From positions 1 through 50,212 of the forward strand of contig DASWHF010000006.1 of the NCBI GenBank assembly GCA_036393295.1: 50,212 bases of DNA, read 5' to 3'. Below the pieces are notes generated by a model. That model had not been told where the DNA came from. It saw nothing but the letters and a program-made list of their open reading frames with translations, and searched no databases. Position 1 is the stretch's first letter; every line of letters begins with the position of its first letter. This DNA is from DASWHF01 sp036393295. Lineage in GTDB: Bacteria; Pseudomonadota; Gammaproteobacteria; Acidiferrobacterales; UBA6901. Positions 26,679 to 36,861 of this stretch are shown piece after piece. The position numbers were made by a program, and so were the translations under genes.

Positions 26679-27324
26679 GGGGGCGGACGCTGCGCCCGAC
26701 GAGCTCGCGGCAAGCCTGCGCGCCGGCCTCGCCGGCCTCGGCCTGGAGCTCGACGCCGCCGCGGTCGGCAAGCTGCTCGGTTATCTCGGCCTGCTCGAAA
26801 AGTGGAACCGTGCTTACAACCTCACCGCGGTGCGCGACCCGGCGCAGATGGTGGCGCGCCACCTGCTCGACAGCCTGGCGGTGCTGCCGTTCCTCGCCGG
26901 GCGGCGCGTGCTCGATATCGGCACCGGCGCCGGCTTGCCGGGCATCCCGCTGGCGATCGCGCGGCCGGACATGGAGTTCGTGCTGCTCGACAGCAATGCC
27001 AAGAAGACGCGCTTCGTCACCCAGGCGGCGGCCGAGCTTGGCCTCGGCAATGTCACGGTCGTCGCCGAGCGGCTCGAGCACTACCGCCCGCCGCAGGGCT
27101 TCGATACCCTGGTGGCTCGCGCGGTCGGCACGATTGCTGATATGCTGGACGCCGGCCGTCACCTGCTTGCGGCAGGCGGCCGTTTCCTGGCCATGAAGGG
27201 CGTGTACCCGCAGGAGGAGTTGGCGGCGCTGCCGGCGGGTTATCAGGTGGCGGGCGTCGAGGCCGTGCGCGTCCCCGGGCTGGATGCGGCGCGCCACGTG
27301 GTCATTATCGTCGTCGCGGCCTGA
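26647..27324 (+). CDS. rsmG: 16S rRNA (guanine527-N7)-methyltransferase
   Basis: SAM-dependent methyltransferase that makes m7G527 in 16S rRNA; loss gives low-level streptomycin resistance. 225 aa. The family block EKWNRAYNLTAVRDPAQMVARHLLDSLAV is followed by SAM motif I VLDIGTGAGLPGIPLAI and by LLDSNAKKTRFV, VVAERLEHY and VARAVGTI. The start at 26647 lies inside the DUF302 gene (32-nt overlap). A later start is possible because the first ~20 residues (Pro/Ala/Gly-rich) are not conserved. Followed by parA after 31 nt, the usual gidB-parA order. Confidence 0.95.
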   Translation: MRSPAGPPAPEGADAAPDELAASLRAGLAGLGLELDAAAVGKLLGYLGLLEKWNRAYNLTAVRDPAQMVARHLLDSLAVLPFLAGRRVLDIGTGAGLPGIPLAIARPDMEFVLLDSNAKKTRFVTQAAAELGLGNVTVVAERLEHYRPPQGFDTLVARAVGTIADMLDAGRHLLAAGGRFLAMKGVYPQEELAALPAGYQVAGVEAVRVPGLDAARHVVIIVVAA

Positions 27325-27355
27325 AGGCCGGCCGGCGGCGGACAGCGGTGAAGTC

Positions 27356-28138
27356 ATGGGCAAGGTACTGGCAATCACGAATCAGAAGGGCGGGGTCGGC
27401 AAGACCACCACCAGCATCAACCTGGCCGCGTCGCTGGCGAAGACCCGGCGGCGCGTGCTGCTGATCGACATCGATCCCCAGGGCAACGCCACCATGGGCA
27501 GCGGCATCGACAAGAACGCGGCCCACCCCACGACCTATGAAATCCTGATCGGCAGCGCCGGCGTCGCCGAGACGCGGCGCACGGTCGAGGGCGGTTACGA
27601 CGTGGTGCCGGCCAACGGCGAGCTGTCGGGCGCCGAGGTCGAGCTCATCACCCTGGACCGGCGCGAACGCCGGCTGCGCGCCGCCATCGAGCCGGTGCGC
27701 GGCCAGTACGATTACGTCCTCATCGACTGCCCGCCGTCGCTCAACCTGCTCACCGTCAACGCCCTGGTGGCGGCCGAGGCGGTGCTGATCCCGATGCAAT
27801 GCGAGTACTACGCGCTCGAGGGCCTGAGCGCGCTGGTGAACACCATCAGCCGCATCCGCGAGACCCTCAATCCGCAGCTCCAGATCGAGGGCCTGCTGCG
27901 CACCATGTTCGACCCGCGCAACACCCTGTCGAACGAGGTCTCGAACCAGCTCAAGGAGCACTTCGGCGACAAGCTTTACCGCACCATCATCCCGCGCAAC
28001 GTGCGCCTCGCCGAGGCGCCGAGCTACGGCATGCCGGTGATCAGCTACGACATGCAGTCGCGCGGCGCGCAGGCCTACCTGGCGCTGGCCGGCGAGATCC
28101 TGCGGCGCGAGACCAGCAGCCTGGCGACGCCGGCATGA
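27356..28138 (+). CDS. parA: Chromosome partitioning ATPase ParA (Soj)
   Basis: Deviant-Walker ATPase that drives segregation of ParB-parS complexes; 260 aa. The start MGKVLAITNQKGGVGKTTTS has the signature-lysine Walker A. IDIDPQGNATMGSG, YDYVLIDCPPSLNLLTVNAL and PMQCEYYALEGL follow. It starts at 27356, since residues upstream in the open frame are not ParA-like. Forms an operon with parB (59-nt gap). The likely centromeres are the two parS sites in recF. Confidence 0.97.
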   Translation: MGKVLAITNQKGGVGKTTTSINLAASLAKTRRRVLLIDIDPQGNATMGSGIDKNAAHPTTYEILIGSAGVAETRRTVEGGYDVVPANGELSGAEVELITLDRRERRLRAAIEPVRGQYDYVLIDCPPSLNLLTVNALVAAEAVLIPMQCEYYALEGLSALVNTISRIRETLNPQLQIEGLLRTMFDPRNTLSNEVSNQLKEHFGDKLYRTIIPRNVRLAEAPSYGMPVISYDMQSRGAQAYLALAGEILRRETSSLATPA

Positions 28139-28197
28139 GCGAAACGGCAGCCTGCCATCACAGCAACCCATAAGGAAGCGGAGCGGCCAACGAGGTC

Positions 28198-29058
28198 ATG
28201 AGCATGTCAACGAAGAAACCCCGCTTGGGGCGCGGCCTGGACGCGCTGCTGGGCGGCGCTCTCGGGTCGGCCGCCGAGGCCAAGGAGGAGCTGCGCCAGC
28301 TGCCGGTCGATCTGCTCGCGCGCGGCAAGTACCAGCCGCGCAGCCACATGAACGCCGAGGCGCTCCAGGAGCTGGCCGATTCGATCAAGGCGCAGGGCGT
28401 GGTGCAGCCGATCGTGGTGCGCCAGCTGGCCGGCGGCAGCTACGAGATCGTCGCCGGCGAGCGCCGCTGGCGCGCCGCGCAGATGGCCGGCCTCGATACC
28501 ATCCCGGCGGTGGTGCGCAACATCCCCGACGAGGCGGCCATCGCCATCGCCCTGATCGAGAACATTCAGCGCGAGGACCTGAACCCGGTCGAAGAGGCGG
28601 TCGCCCTGCAGCGGTTGATCGACGAGTTCGGCATGACCCACCAGCAGTCCGCCGAGAGCGTCGGCCGCTCGCGCGCCGCCGTGACCAACCTGCTGCGCCT
28701 GCTCACCCTGAACGACGACGTCCGCCAGATGCTGGAGCAGGGCAAGATGGACATGGGCCATGCACGCGCGCTGCTGGCCTTGAGCGGCCATGCCCAGTCG
28801 CAGGCGGCCCGCCAGGTGGTCGAGCGCGGCCTGTCGGTGCGCGAGACGGAGAACCTGGTGCGGCGCCAGCTCGAGCGGCCGGCCCCGGCCAAGCGCCGCG
28901 CCGGCCTCGACCCCGACGTCCGCGCCTTGCAGGACAAGTTGTCCGACAAGCTCGGCGCCAGGGTCCACATCGCCCACACCCCCAAGGGCAAGGGGCGGGT
29001 GACCATCGATTACAACAGCCTCGACGAGCTCGAGGGCATCCTTTCGCGGATTCGCTGA
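28198..29058 (+). CDS. parB: Chromosome partitioning protein ParB (Spo0J)
   Basis: CTPase DNA clamp that loads at parS; 286 aa. The N-terminal ParA-interacting stretch has KKPRLGRGLDALLGG. The CTP-binding ParB/Srx domain has GKYQPR, SIKAQGVVQPIVVR and the box AGERRWRAAQMAG. The helix-turn-helix that reads parS has MTHQQSAESVGRSRAAVTNL. The C-terminal dimerisation domain has GARVHIAHTPKGKGRVTIDY. A second ATG lies at 28204. It pairs with parA upstream and with GTTCCACGTGGAAC sites at 6275 and 6896. Confidence 0.97.
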   Translation: MSMSTKKPRLGRGLDALLGGALGSAAEAKEELRQLPVDLLARGKYQPRSHMNAEALQELADSIKAQGVVQPIVVRQLAGGSYEIVAGERRWRAAQMAGLDTIPAVVRNIPDEAAIAIALIENIQREDLNPVEEAVALQRLIDEFGMTHQQSAESVGRSRAAVTNLLRLLTLNDDVRQMLEQGKMDMGHARALLALSGHAQSQAARQVVERGLSVRETENLVRRQLERPAPAKRRAGLDPDVRALQDKLSDKLGARVHIAHTPKGKGRVTIDYNSLDELEGILSRIR

Positions 29059-29154
29059 AGGAACTCTAAAAACAGGCGCTAAGCCCTTATGCAAGGTCGG
29101 CATTTTGCGCTAAGCTTGAGAGCATAGGACCCCTACGGGAGGAGGACATTGCCG

Positions 29155-29592
29155 ATGGCGAACAGATTCAGGCAGGTGCTGGCGGTGGTATTGCTCGGCG
29201 CCTGGCTGCCGGTCGCGGCCCTGGCCGACGTCGAGGAAATCCGCCGCGACGCGCTCGGCGGCAACGTCGAGGCCCAGCTCGAAATGGGCATCCTCTACGA
29301 ATTCGGTTTCCACATGCCGGACCACGAGGTCGAGGCCCTGGCCTGGTACCTGCTGGCCGCCGAGAACGGCAGCCGCCGCGCCGCCGAGCGCCGCGACCTG
29401 CTCACCGGTCGTCTGACCGAGACCCAGCGCGAGGATGCCCAGCGCCGCCGCGCCAGTCTGAATGCCGCGCCGCCGCGCCCGGCCGCGCGCCCGGAGCCGG
29501 AGCCGGACCCGGAGACCGGTGACGCGCCCGAAACGCCCCCGGCGCCGATGGCGCCGGAATCAACTCCGGAACCCGCCGCGCCGCCGCCCTGA
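29155..29592 (+). CDS. Sel1-like repeat exported protein
   Basis: 145 aa. A signal peptide ends near AALA (about 25). One and a half Sel1-like (TPR-type) repeats follow: RDALGGNVEAQLEMGILYEF and HEVEALAWYLLAAENGSRRA. An Arg/Glu-rich helix and a Pro/Glu-rich disordered tail (from about 100) end it. Start chosen at ATG 29155 because GGGAGGAGG (29137-29145) is 9 nt upstream; the TTG at 29149 is too close. Probably a periplasmic protein-protein adaptor; no specific function known. Confidence 0.8.
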   Translation: MANRFRQVLAVVLLGAWLPVAALADVEEIRRDALGGNVEAQLEMGILYEFGFHMPDHEVEALAWYLLAAENGSRRAAERRDLLTGRLTETQREDAQRRRASLNAAPPRPAARPEPEPDPETGDAPETPPAPMAPESTPEPAAPPP

Positions 29593-29690
29593 TCGACACG
29601 GCGTCCACGCGCCGATAACGGGCGCCGCCGCGCGCGACCGTAGTCTGAGTGCCGGGGACGGCCCCTTCCGCCCAGCGCCGAGCAGGACGC

Positions 29691-31103
29691 GTGACATCCC
29701 GCCGCTACTCCAAGGACCCCGAGATCGAGCGCAGCCTCAAGGCCTCGCTGCGCGACGGCGTGTCGTACTCGGTCATGACCGGCGCCGGCGAGATTTACTT
29801 CTCGGCCTATGCGCTGGCGCTCAAGGCCAGCACGCCGCAGATTGCCTTTCTGGCCGCGGTGCCGCCGCTGCTCGGTTCCTTCACTCAGCTGTTCTCCGCC
29901 TGGCTCGGCAGTCGCGGCGTGCGGCGCCGGCCGATCATTCTGGGTGGCGTGGCGCTGCAGGCGCTGAGCTGGCTGCCGATCATTTGTCTGCCGCTGTTGT
30001 TTCCGCGCCACGCCGCCGAGCTCTTGATCCTGAGCGTGGTGCTGTACTTCGCCGCCGCGAACTTCACCGGCCCGCAGTGGAGCAGCCTGATGGGCGATCT
30101 TGTGCCGGAGCGCCGGCGCGGCCGCTACTTCGCACACCGCACCCGGCTCATGAGCCTGACCTCGTTCATCGCCCTGGTGAGCGCCGGCGCGCTGCTGCAC
30201 CTGGGGCAGCAGCTGGGCCGGGCCTACTGGGGCTTCGTCGCGGTGTTCAGCATCGCGCTGCTGGCGCGGCTGTTCTCGCTCTACCAGCTGACCCGCATGG
30301 TCGAGCCGGCGCAGACCGCGGCCACCCTGGCACCGGTGTTCACCCGCGACCTGCTGGCGCGGGTGCGGCGCTCGCACTTCGCGCGCTTCTCGATGTTCTT
30401 CGCCTGCATGAGCGCGGCGGTATTCGTCGCCGCGCCGTTCTTTACGGTCTACATGCTGCGCGATTTGCAGTTCAGCTACCTGGAATACACGGCCAGCACC
30501 GCGGTCTCGGTGCTGGCCCAGTTCCTGGCGCTCAATCTGTGGGGACGCATCAGCGACGCCTTCGGCAATCGCGTGATCATGGCGGTGACCGGTCTCGTCA
30601 TTCCGGTGCTGCCGTTGCTCTGGCTGGTGTCGACCAACTTCTGGTACATCCTCGCCATCCAGGCCTTCGGGGGCTTGAGCTGGGCGGGCTTCTCGCTGAG
30701 CGCCGGCAATTTCCTCTACGACGCGGTCGCGCCGCAGCGCCGCTCGCAATACGTCGCGCTGCACACCGTACTGGCGAGCATCGGCCTGTTCTTCGGTGCG
30801 CTGGCCGGCGGCCTGTTGGCGCCGAACCTGCCGCGCAGCACCGAGATCGCCGGCATCACGATCGACTGGGTAAGCAATCTCTACTGGATATTTCTGCTGT
30901 CGGCATTGGCGCGCGCCCTGGTGGCCCTGGTGTTCATCCCGCGGCTGAAAGAAGTGCGCACGGTGCGGCGCTTCCCGTTCCCGAGCCTGATCTTCCGCGT
31001 CAGCCAGTTCCGCGCGGTGTCGGGGCTGGTGTTCAGCCTGTTCCCCTTCGGCCAGGGCCGCCGCGCCAAGCCGCGTGCGGCGGGGGAGGAGGTGGTGCGG
31101 TGA
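29691..31103 (+). CDS. MFS-type transporter
   Basis: 470-aa polytopic membrane protein with about twelve hydrophobic segments in two halves. The loop LMGDLVPERRRGRYFAHRTR between early helices is an MFS motif-A-like segment, repeated in weaker form as LNLWGRISDAFGNR in the second half. GTG at 29691 is preferred over GTG 29649 because AGGA lies 5 nt upstream. The substrate cannot be inferred. Runs in the same direction as the Sel1-like gene before it and the thioredoxin-like gene after it. Confidence 0.85.
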   Translation: MTSRRYSKDPEIERSLKASLRDGVSYSVMTGAGEIYFSAYALALKASTPQIAFLAAVPPLLGSFTQLFSAWLGSRGVRRRPIILGGVALQALSWLPIICLPLLFPRHAAELLILSVVLYFAAANFTGPQWSSLMGDLVPERRRGRYFAHRTRLMSLTSFIALVSAGALLHLGQQLGRAYWGFVAVFSIALLARLFSLYQLTRMVEPAQTAATLAPVFTRDLLARVRRSHFARFSMFFACMSAAVFVAAPFFTVYMLRDLQFSYLEYTASTAVSVLAQFLALNLWGRISDAFGNRVIMAVTGLVIPVLPLLWLVSTNFWYILAIQAFGGLSWAGFSLSAGNFLYDAVAPQRRSQYVALHTVLASIGLFFGALAGGLLAPNLPRSTEIAGITIDWVSNLYWIFLLSALARALVALVFIPRLKEVRTVRRFPFPSLIFRVSQFRAVSGLVFSLFPFGQGRRAKPRAAGEEVVR

Positions 31104-31164
31104 CAAATCGGCTATCATGGCGTTCGCATAACGCACCACCGCCCGGAAACCGCCCGCCACCCCC

Positions 31165-31545
31165 ATGTCCTGGATCTTCGACGTCAGCGAGGCGGATTTC
31201 GAGCAGCGCGTGCTGGCGGCGTCGCGCGCTCGCGTGGTGCTGGTGGATTTCTGGGCCGACTGGTGCCCGCCCTGCCGGGCGCTGACGCCGGTGCTGGAGC
31301 GGCTGGCCGAGGAATGCCGGGGCGAATTCCTGCTCGCCAAGGTCGAGGCCGACGAGAACATGCGCCTGGCCGGCCGCTACCAGTTACGCGGGTTTCCCAC
31401 GGTCCTGCTGGTGCGCGACGGCGAGGTCGTCGATCGCTTCTCGGGCTTTCGGCCGCCGGAGGCGGTGCGCGCCTGGCTCGATCCCTGGCTTACGCCCGGC
31501 CGCACCGATCGTGCCGATGCCACGGGCGGATTTGCCGCGAACTGA
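31165..31545 (+). CDS. Thioredoxin-like protein with WCPPC active site
   Basis: 126-aa thioredoxin fold without signal peptide, so cytoplasmic. The redox motif is WCPPC (Cys34, Cys37) instead of the WCGPC of classical thioredoxin. cis-Pro78 in RGFPTVLL is present. A C-terminal extension of about 20 residues (TPGRTDRADATGGFAAN) follows the fold. Similar to the N-terminal half of YbbN/CnoX co-chaperones but lacking their TPR part. A TATCAT hexamer at 31113-31118 may be its -10. Lies just before the atp operon. Confidence 0.88.
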   Translation: MSWIFDVSEADFEQRVLAASRARVVLVDFWADWCPPCRALTPVLERLAEECRGEFLLAKVEADENMRLAGRYQLRGFPTVLLVRDGEVVDRFSGFRPPEAVRAWLDPWLTPGRTDRADATGGFAAN

Positions 31546-31567
31546 CGGGAAATCACCGCAAATCGTA

Positions 31568-31597
31568 TTGACCCTTGGGCGGCGCGACATTTATACT
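31568..31597 (+). promoter_or_regulatory. Probable sigma70 promoter of the atp operon
   Basis: TTGACC (31568-31573), 18-nt spacer, TATACT (31592-31597), in the 146-nt gap before atpI. Each hexamer is one base from consensus. Transcription would start near 31604, leaving a leader of about 90 nt. Confidence 0.7.
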
Positions 31598-31691
31598 TCG
31601 CCGCCTTTGAGACAGGTCCCGCCGCCTCAAGCTGCGCGTGTCCGCGGTCTTGCCCCGTCCGGGGAACACCCGGAATTAGCGAGTGCAGTCA

Positions 31692-32069
31692 ATGACTTAT
31701 ATCGACGCATTGAGCCGGGGCGCGCGCCGCGTCGTGCTCGCGCAGGCGGCCGCCACGCTCGCCATCGCCGCCGGTTTCGGCGTGGGCGCGGGCTGGCGCG
31801 AGGCCTCGGCCGCACTCTACGGGGGGGCGGTCACGATCGCGATCACCGCCTGGCTGGCGTGGCGCCTGCGACGGGTGCGGGCGCAGACCGGCGCGGGCGC
31901 CGGCATCGCGATGATCTATTCGAGCACGCTGGTGCGCTACCTGATGGTGGTGGTGCTGATCGGGGCGGGGTTCGCGGTGCTGAAGCTTGAGCCGCTGCCG
32001 CTGCTGATCGCCTTTGCCGTGTCCCAGTTCGGTTATCTGGCGGCCTGGGCGCGGCACGGAACGCAGTGA
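31692..32069 (+). CDS. atpI: ATP synthase subunit I
   Basis: 125-aa membrane protein with four hydrophobic segments, family AtpI, which helps assemble the c-ring and may handle Mg2+. The recognisable parts are AALYGGAVTIAITAWLAWRLRR and the C-terminal YSSTLVRYLMVVVLIGAGF. The ATG at 31692 is preferred to the in-frame GTG at 31683. First gene of the complete operon in the order I-B-E-F-H-A-G-D-C. Confidence 0.9.
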   Translation: MTYIDALSRGARRVVLAQAAATLAIAAGFGVGAGWREASAALYGGAVTIAITAWLAWRLRRVRAQTGAGAGIAMIYSSTLVRYLMVVVLIGAGFAVLKLEPLPLLIAFAVSQFGYLAAWARHGTQ

Positions 32070-32104
32070 AACGTTTTCGCAGATGAGAGAAGTGGATTGA
32101 TTTC

Positions 32105-32968
32105 ATGGCGGGCGACACCCTCACCTCGGCGCAGTACATCAAGCATCACCTGCAGAATCTGACCTATGGCCGCCTGCCGGACGGCAGCTGGGGTTTCGCG
32201 CATTCCGCGGAGGAGGCCAAGGAAATGGGCTTCTGGGCCATCCACCTCGACAGTATCGCGGTATCGCTCATCCTGGGCGGACTGTTCCTGTGGGGCTTCC
32301 GCGTCGCCGCGCGCCGCGCCACCGCCGGCGTGCCGGGCGGCTGGCAGAATTTCGTCGAGTGGATCATGGAGTTCATCGACGGCTCGGTGCGCGGTTCCTT
32401 CACCGGGCGCAATCCCATGGTCGCGCCGCTGGCGCTGACGATCTTCATCTGGGTGTTCCTCATGAACCTGATGGACCTGCTGTCCATCGATCATGTACCG
32501 GAGGCCATGAAGGCCGGCGGCATCCACTACTTCAAGGTCGTGCCGACCACCGACCCCAACGTCACCTTCGGCATGGCGTTCGCGGTGTTCGCGCTGATCC
32601 TTTATTACAGCATCAAGATCAAGGGGCTGGGCGGCTTCCTCGGCGAGCTCACCCTGCAGCCCTTCCAGGCCAAGTCGGTGCCGATGAAGGCGGTGTTTCT
32701 GCTGCCCAATCTGTTCCTCGAGACCGTCAATCTCGTCGCCAAGCCGATTTCGCTGTCGCTGCGACTGTTCGGCAACATGTACGCCGGCGAGATGATTTTC
32801 ATCCTGATCGCGGTCATGTACGGCGCCGGCTGGCTGCTCGGTTCCTTCGCCAGCCTCTTGCAGCTCGGCTGGGCGATCTTCCATATCCTGATCATCACCC
32901 TGCAGGCCTTCATCTTCATGACGCTGACCATCGTCTACCTCGACATGGCGCACCAGGCGCACCACTGA
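32105..32968 (+). CDS. atpB: ATP synthase Fo subunit a
   Basis: 287-aa stator membrane subunit forming the proton half-channels. The key helix SLSLRLFGNMYAGEMIF carries the essential arginine that faces subunit c. An N-terminal segment with AQYIKHHLQNLTYGRLPDGS is the gammaproteobacterial form. The last helix HILIITLQAFIFMTLTIVYL is intact. It works with the c subunit 38 nt downstream. Confidence 0.97.
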   Translation: MAGDTLTSAQYIKHHLQNLTYGRLPDGSWGFAHSAEEAKEMGFWAIHLDSIAVSLILGGLFLWGFRVAARRATAGVPGGWQNFVEWIMEFIDGSVRGSFTGRNPMVAPLALTIFIWVFLMNLMDLLSIDHVPEAMKAGGIHYFKVVPTTDPNVTFGMAFAVFALILYYSIKIKGLGGFLGELTLQPFQAKSVPMKAVFLLPNLFLETVNLVAKPISLSLRLFGNMYAGEMIFILIAVMYGAGWLLGSFASLLQLGWAIFHILIITLQAFIFMTLTIVYLDMAHQAHH

Positions 32969-33006
32969 TTTCGCAATTCAATTTCTCACTCTTTTAGGAG
33001 ACAACA

Positions 33007-33243
33007 ATGGAAAACGCACTGCTGTACATCGCCGGCGCCATCATGATGGGGCTGGGCGCGCTCGGCGCGGCCGTGGGTATCGGCGTCCTGGGCGGCCGCT
33101 TCCTGGAAGGCGTGGCGCGCCAGCCGGAGCTGATCCCGACGCTGCGCACCCAGTTCTTCATCGTCATGGGTCTGGTGGACGCGGTGCCGATGATCGCCGT
33201 CGGTATCTCCATGTACATCCTGTTCGCCGTCGTCGGCGGCTAG
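33007..33243 (+). CDS. atpE: ATP synthase Fo subunit c
   Basis: 78-aa two-helix proteolipid of the rotor ring. Helix 1 has the glycine-rich MGLGALGAAVGIGVLGG, the polar loop has RQPE (38-41), and helix 2 carries the proton-binding Asp58 in LVDAVPMIAVG. No Na+-site residues (Gln/Glu/Ser pattern) are seen, so it is H+-coupled. An AGGAG Shine-Dalgarno sits just upstream, fitting its high synthesis rate. Confidence 0.98.
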   Translation: MENALLYIAGAIMMGLGALGAAVGIGVLGGRFLEGVARQPELIPTLRTQFFIVMGLVDAVPMIAVGISMYILFAVVGG

Positions 33244-33289
33244 TGCCGGCCGCCGCGCGCGCGGCCGCCCACCTCTCCGGAGTACGGGA

Positions 33290-33760
33290 ATGAATATCAA
33301 CGCAACCCTGATCGGCCAGACGATCGCGTTCATCGTGTTCGTGTGGTTCTGCATGCGCTTCATCTGGCCGCCGGTCATGCACGCGCTCGAGGCCCGCAAG
33401 CGCAACATCGCCGACGGCCTGGCCGCCGGCGAGAAGGGCCGCCACGAGCTGACCCTGGCCGAGAAGCGCGCCACCGAGATCCTGCGCGAGACCAAGCAGC
33501 AGGCCACCGAGATCCTGGCGCAGGCCGAGAAGCGCGGCGCCGAGATCGTCGAAGAAGCCAAGCAGGCCGCCAAGACCGAGGCCGAGAACATCCTGGCCGC
33601 GGCCAAGGCCGACATCGGGCGCGAGATCAACGCCGCGCGCGAGCAGCTGCGCGCCCGCGTCACCGACCTGGCCGTGGCCGGCGCGGCGCGCATCCTGAAG
33701 AAGGAGATCGACGCCCAGGCCCACGCCAAGCTGCTGGACGACGTCGTCCGCCAGCTCTAA
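33290..33760 (+). CDS. atpF: ATP synthase Fo subunit b
   Basis: 156-aa peripheral-stalk subunit. One N-terminal TM (TLIGQTIAFIVFVWFCMRFIW) leads into a long charged coiled helix (about 30-150) with regular Ala/Glu/Lys repeats such as AEKRATEILRETKQQATEIL. It forms a dimer linking subunit a to delta (atpH), which starts 10 nt later. Confidence 0.97.
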   Translation: MNINATLIGQTIAFIVFVWFCMRFIWPPVMHALEARKRNIADGLAAGEKGRHELTLAEKRATEILRETKQQATEILAQAEKRGAEIVEEAKQAAKTEAENILAAAKADIGREINAAREQLRARVTDLAVAGAARILKKEIDAQAHAKLLDDVVRQL

Positions 33761-33770
33761 GGAACCGCCC

Positions 33771-34307
33771 ATGTCCGAGAGATCGACCCTCGCCCGCCCC
33801 TACGCCGAAGCCGCCTTCGGCCTGGCGCGGCAGCGCCAGGAATTGCAGAAGTGGTCGGCGATGCTGAGACTGGCGGCCGGCGTGGCGGGCGACCCGCAGA
33901 TGGCGGCGCTGCTCGACAACCCGCGGCAGCCGCGCGAGCGCGTCACGCAGATGTTCCTCGACGTCTGCGGCGACCGGCTCGACCCGCAGGGCGTGAACTT
34001 CATCCGCGTGCTGCGCGCCAACGGCCGGCTCGGACTGCTGGCGGAGATCGCGACGCAGTTCGAGCTGCTCAAGGCCGCGGCCGAGGGCCGCGTCGACGCC
34101 GAGGTCACGTCGGCCTTCGCGCTGTCGCCCGATCAGATCGCGGGCATCACCGGCGCGCTCAAGAAGAAGCTCGGTCGCGACGTGAGCGTCGTCAGCAAGA
34201 TCGACGAGTCGCTCGTCGGCGGCGTGGTGATCCGCGCCGGCGACCTCGTCATCGACGGTTCGGTGCACGGCCAGTTGCGTGCGCTGACGTCCCACCTGAA
34301 CAGATAA
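33771..34307 (+). CDS. atpH: ATP synthase F1 subunit delta
   Basis: 178-aa OSCP/delta subunit joining the b-dimer to the top of F1. Typical parts are the start STLARPYAEAAFGLARQ, the middle NFIRVLRANGRLGLL and the C-terminal signature SKIDESLVGGVVIRAGDLVIDGSVHGQL. It is followed by atpA after 11 nt. Confidence 0.96.
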   Translation: MSERSTLARPYAEAAFGLARQRQELQKWSAMLRLAAGVAGDPQMAALLDNPRQPRERVTQMFLDVCGDRLDPQGVNFIRVLRANGRLGLLAEIATQFELLKAAAEGRVDAEVTSAFALSPDQIAGITGALKKKLGRDVSVVSKIDESLVGGVVIRAGDLVIDGSVHGQLRALTSHLNR

Positions 34308-34318
34308 AAGGTTTAACC

Positions 34319-35869
<1,551 letters not shown>

Positions 35870-35873
35870 ATAC

Positions 35874-35966
35874 GAGAGAAAAGAGAAAGGAGAAAAGAAA
35901 AAAAGGGAAGAACGAGATGCCGCGAAAAGAGATTCGCTTTTCTCTTTCCTCTTTCCACTTTTCTCT
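35874..35966. repeat. Hairpin element A between atpA and atpG (GAGAAAAG units)
   Basis: Left arm (35874-35910) is almost pure purine, built of GAGAAAAG/GAGAAAGG-like units. Right arm (35938-35966) is its pyrimidine complement, CTTTTCTCTTTCC and CTTTTCTC. The 27-nt loop includes ATGCCGCGAAAAGAG, itself able to pair. Together they can form a long imperfect hairpin inside the operon mRNA, ending 12 nt before the atpG ATG. Confidence 0.75.
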
Positions 35967-35977
35967 GGGGCAAAAAT

Positions 35978-36841
35978 ATGGCAGTCGGCAAAGAGATACG
36001 CAACCAGATCAAGAGCGTGCGCAACACGCAGAAGATCACGCGCGCCATGGAGATGGTCGCGGCCAGCAAGATGCGCAAGGCCCAGGAGCGCATGCGCATG
36101 GCGCGGCCCTACGCCGAGAAGATCCGCGCGGTAATCGGCCACCTGCACTTCGCGCATCCCGAGTACAAGCACCCGTTCCTGCTGCAGCGGCCGGTGAAGC
36201 GCGCCGGGCTGATCGTGATCACTTCGGACCGCGGCCTGTGCGGCGGCCTGAACACCAACGTGCTGCGCACCGCGCTCGGCCAGCTCAAGGCCTGGCGCGA
36301 CCAGAAGGTCGAGATCGAGCTGTGCACCGTCGGCTCCAAGGGCTTCAACTTCATGAAGCGCATCGGCGGAACGATCGTGTCGCACACCTCGCACCTCGGC
36401 GACTCGCCGCGCATCGAGGACCTGATCGGCGTGGTCAAGGTGATGCTCGACGCCTATATCGAAGGCAAGCTCGACAGCCTGCACCTGGTCTACAGCCGCT
36501 TCGTGAACACCATGTCGCAGAACCCGACGGTCGAACAGCTGCTGCCGCTGCCGGCGATCGAAGAGAACCAGGGCCTTCAGCACCATTGGGACTATATCTA
36601 CGAGCCCGACTCGAAAGAGGTGCTGGACGACGTGCTGACGCGCTACATCGAGAGCCAGGTCTACCACGGCGTGGTCGAGAACCTGGCCTCCGAGCAGTCG
36701 GCACGCATGGTGGCGATGAAGGCCGCCTCCGACAACGCCGGCAAGCTGATCGACGAGCTGCGCCTGAAGTACAACAAGGCGCGCCAGGCGGCGATCACCC
36801 AGGAGCTGTCCGAGATCGTCGGCGGCGCGGCTGCCGTTTAG
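35978..36841 (+). CDS. atpG: ATP synthase F1 subunit gamma
   Basis: 287-aa central rotor shaft. The N-terminal helix VGKEIRNQIKSVRNTQKITRAMEMVAASKM and C-terminal helix MVAMKAASDNAGKLIDELRLKYNKARQAAITQEL form the coiled coil inside F1. The middle Rossmann-like part has ITSDRGLCGGLN. The start codon is 12 nt after hairpin element A, whose end may affect ribosome access. Confidence 0.97.
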   Translation: MAVGKEIRNQIKSVRNTQKITRAMEMVAASKMRKAQERMRMARPYAEKIRAVIGHLHFAHPEYKHPFLLQRPVKRAGLIVITSDRGLCGGLNTNVLRTALGQLKAWRDQKVEIELCTVGSKGFNFMKRIGGTIVSHTSHLGDSPRIEDLIGVVKVMLDAYIEGKLDSLHLVYSRFVNTMSQNPTVEQLLPLPAIEENQGLQHHWDYIYEPDSKEVLDDVLTRYIESQVYHGVVENLASEQSARMVAMKAASDNAGKLIDELRLKYNKARQAAITQELSEIVGGAAAV

Positions 36842-36861
36842 CGACGTTGTGTAGCGCAGGG

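Noticed and set aside
27291..27300. Third parS site around CCACGTGG in rsmG
   Set aside because: Only the CCACGTGG centre is present; the outer GTT/AAC arms are missing.
29295..31361. 688-codon minus-strand open frame over the MFS gene
   Set aside because: Antisense shadow; the plus frame has hydrophobic helices and MFS loop motifs.
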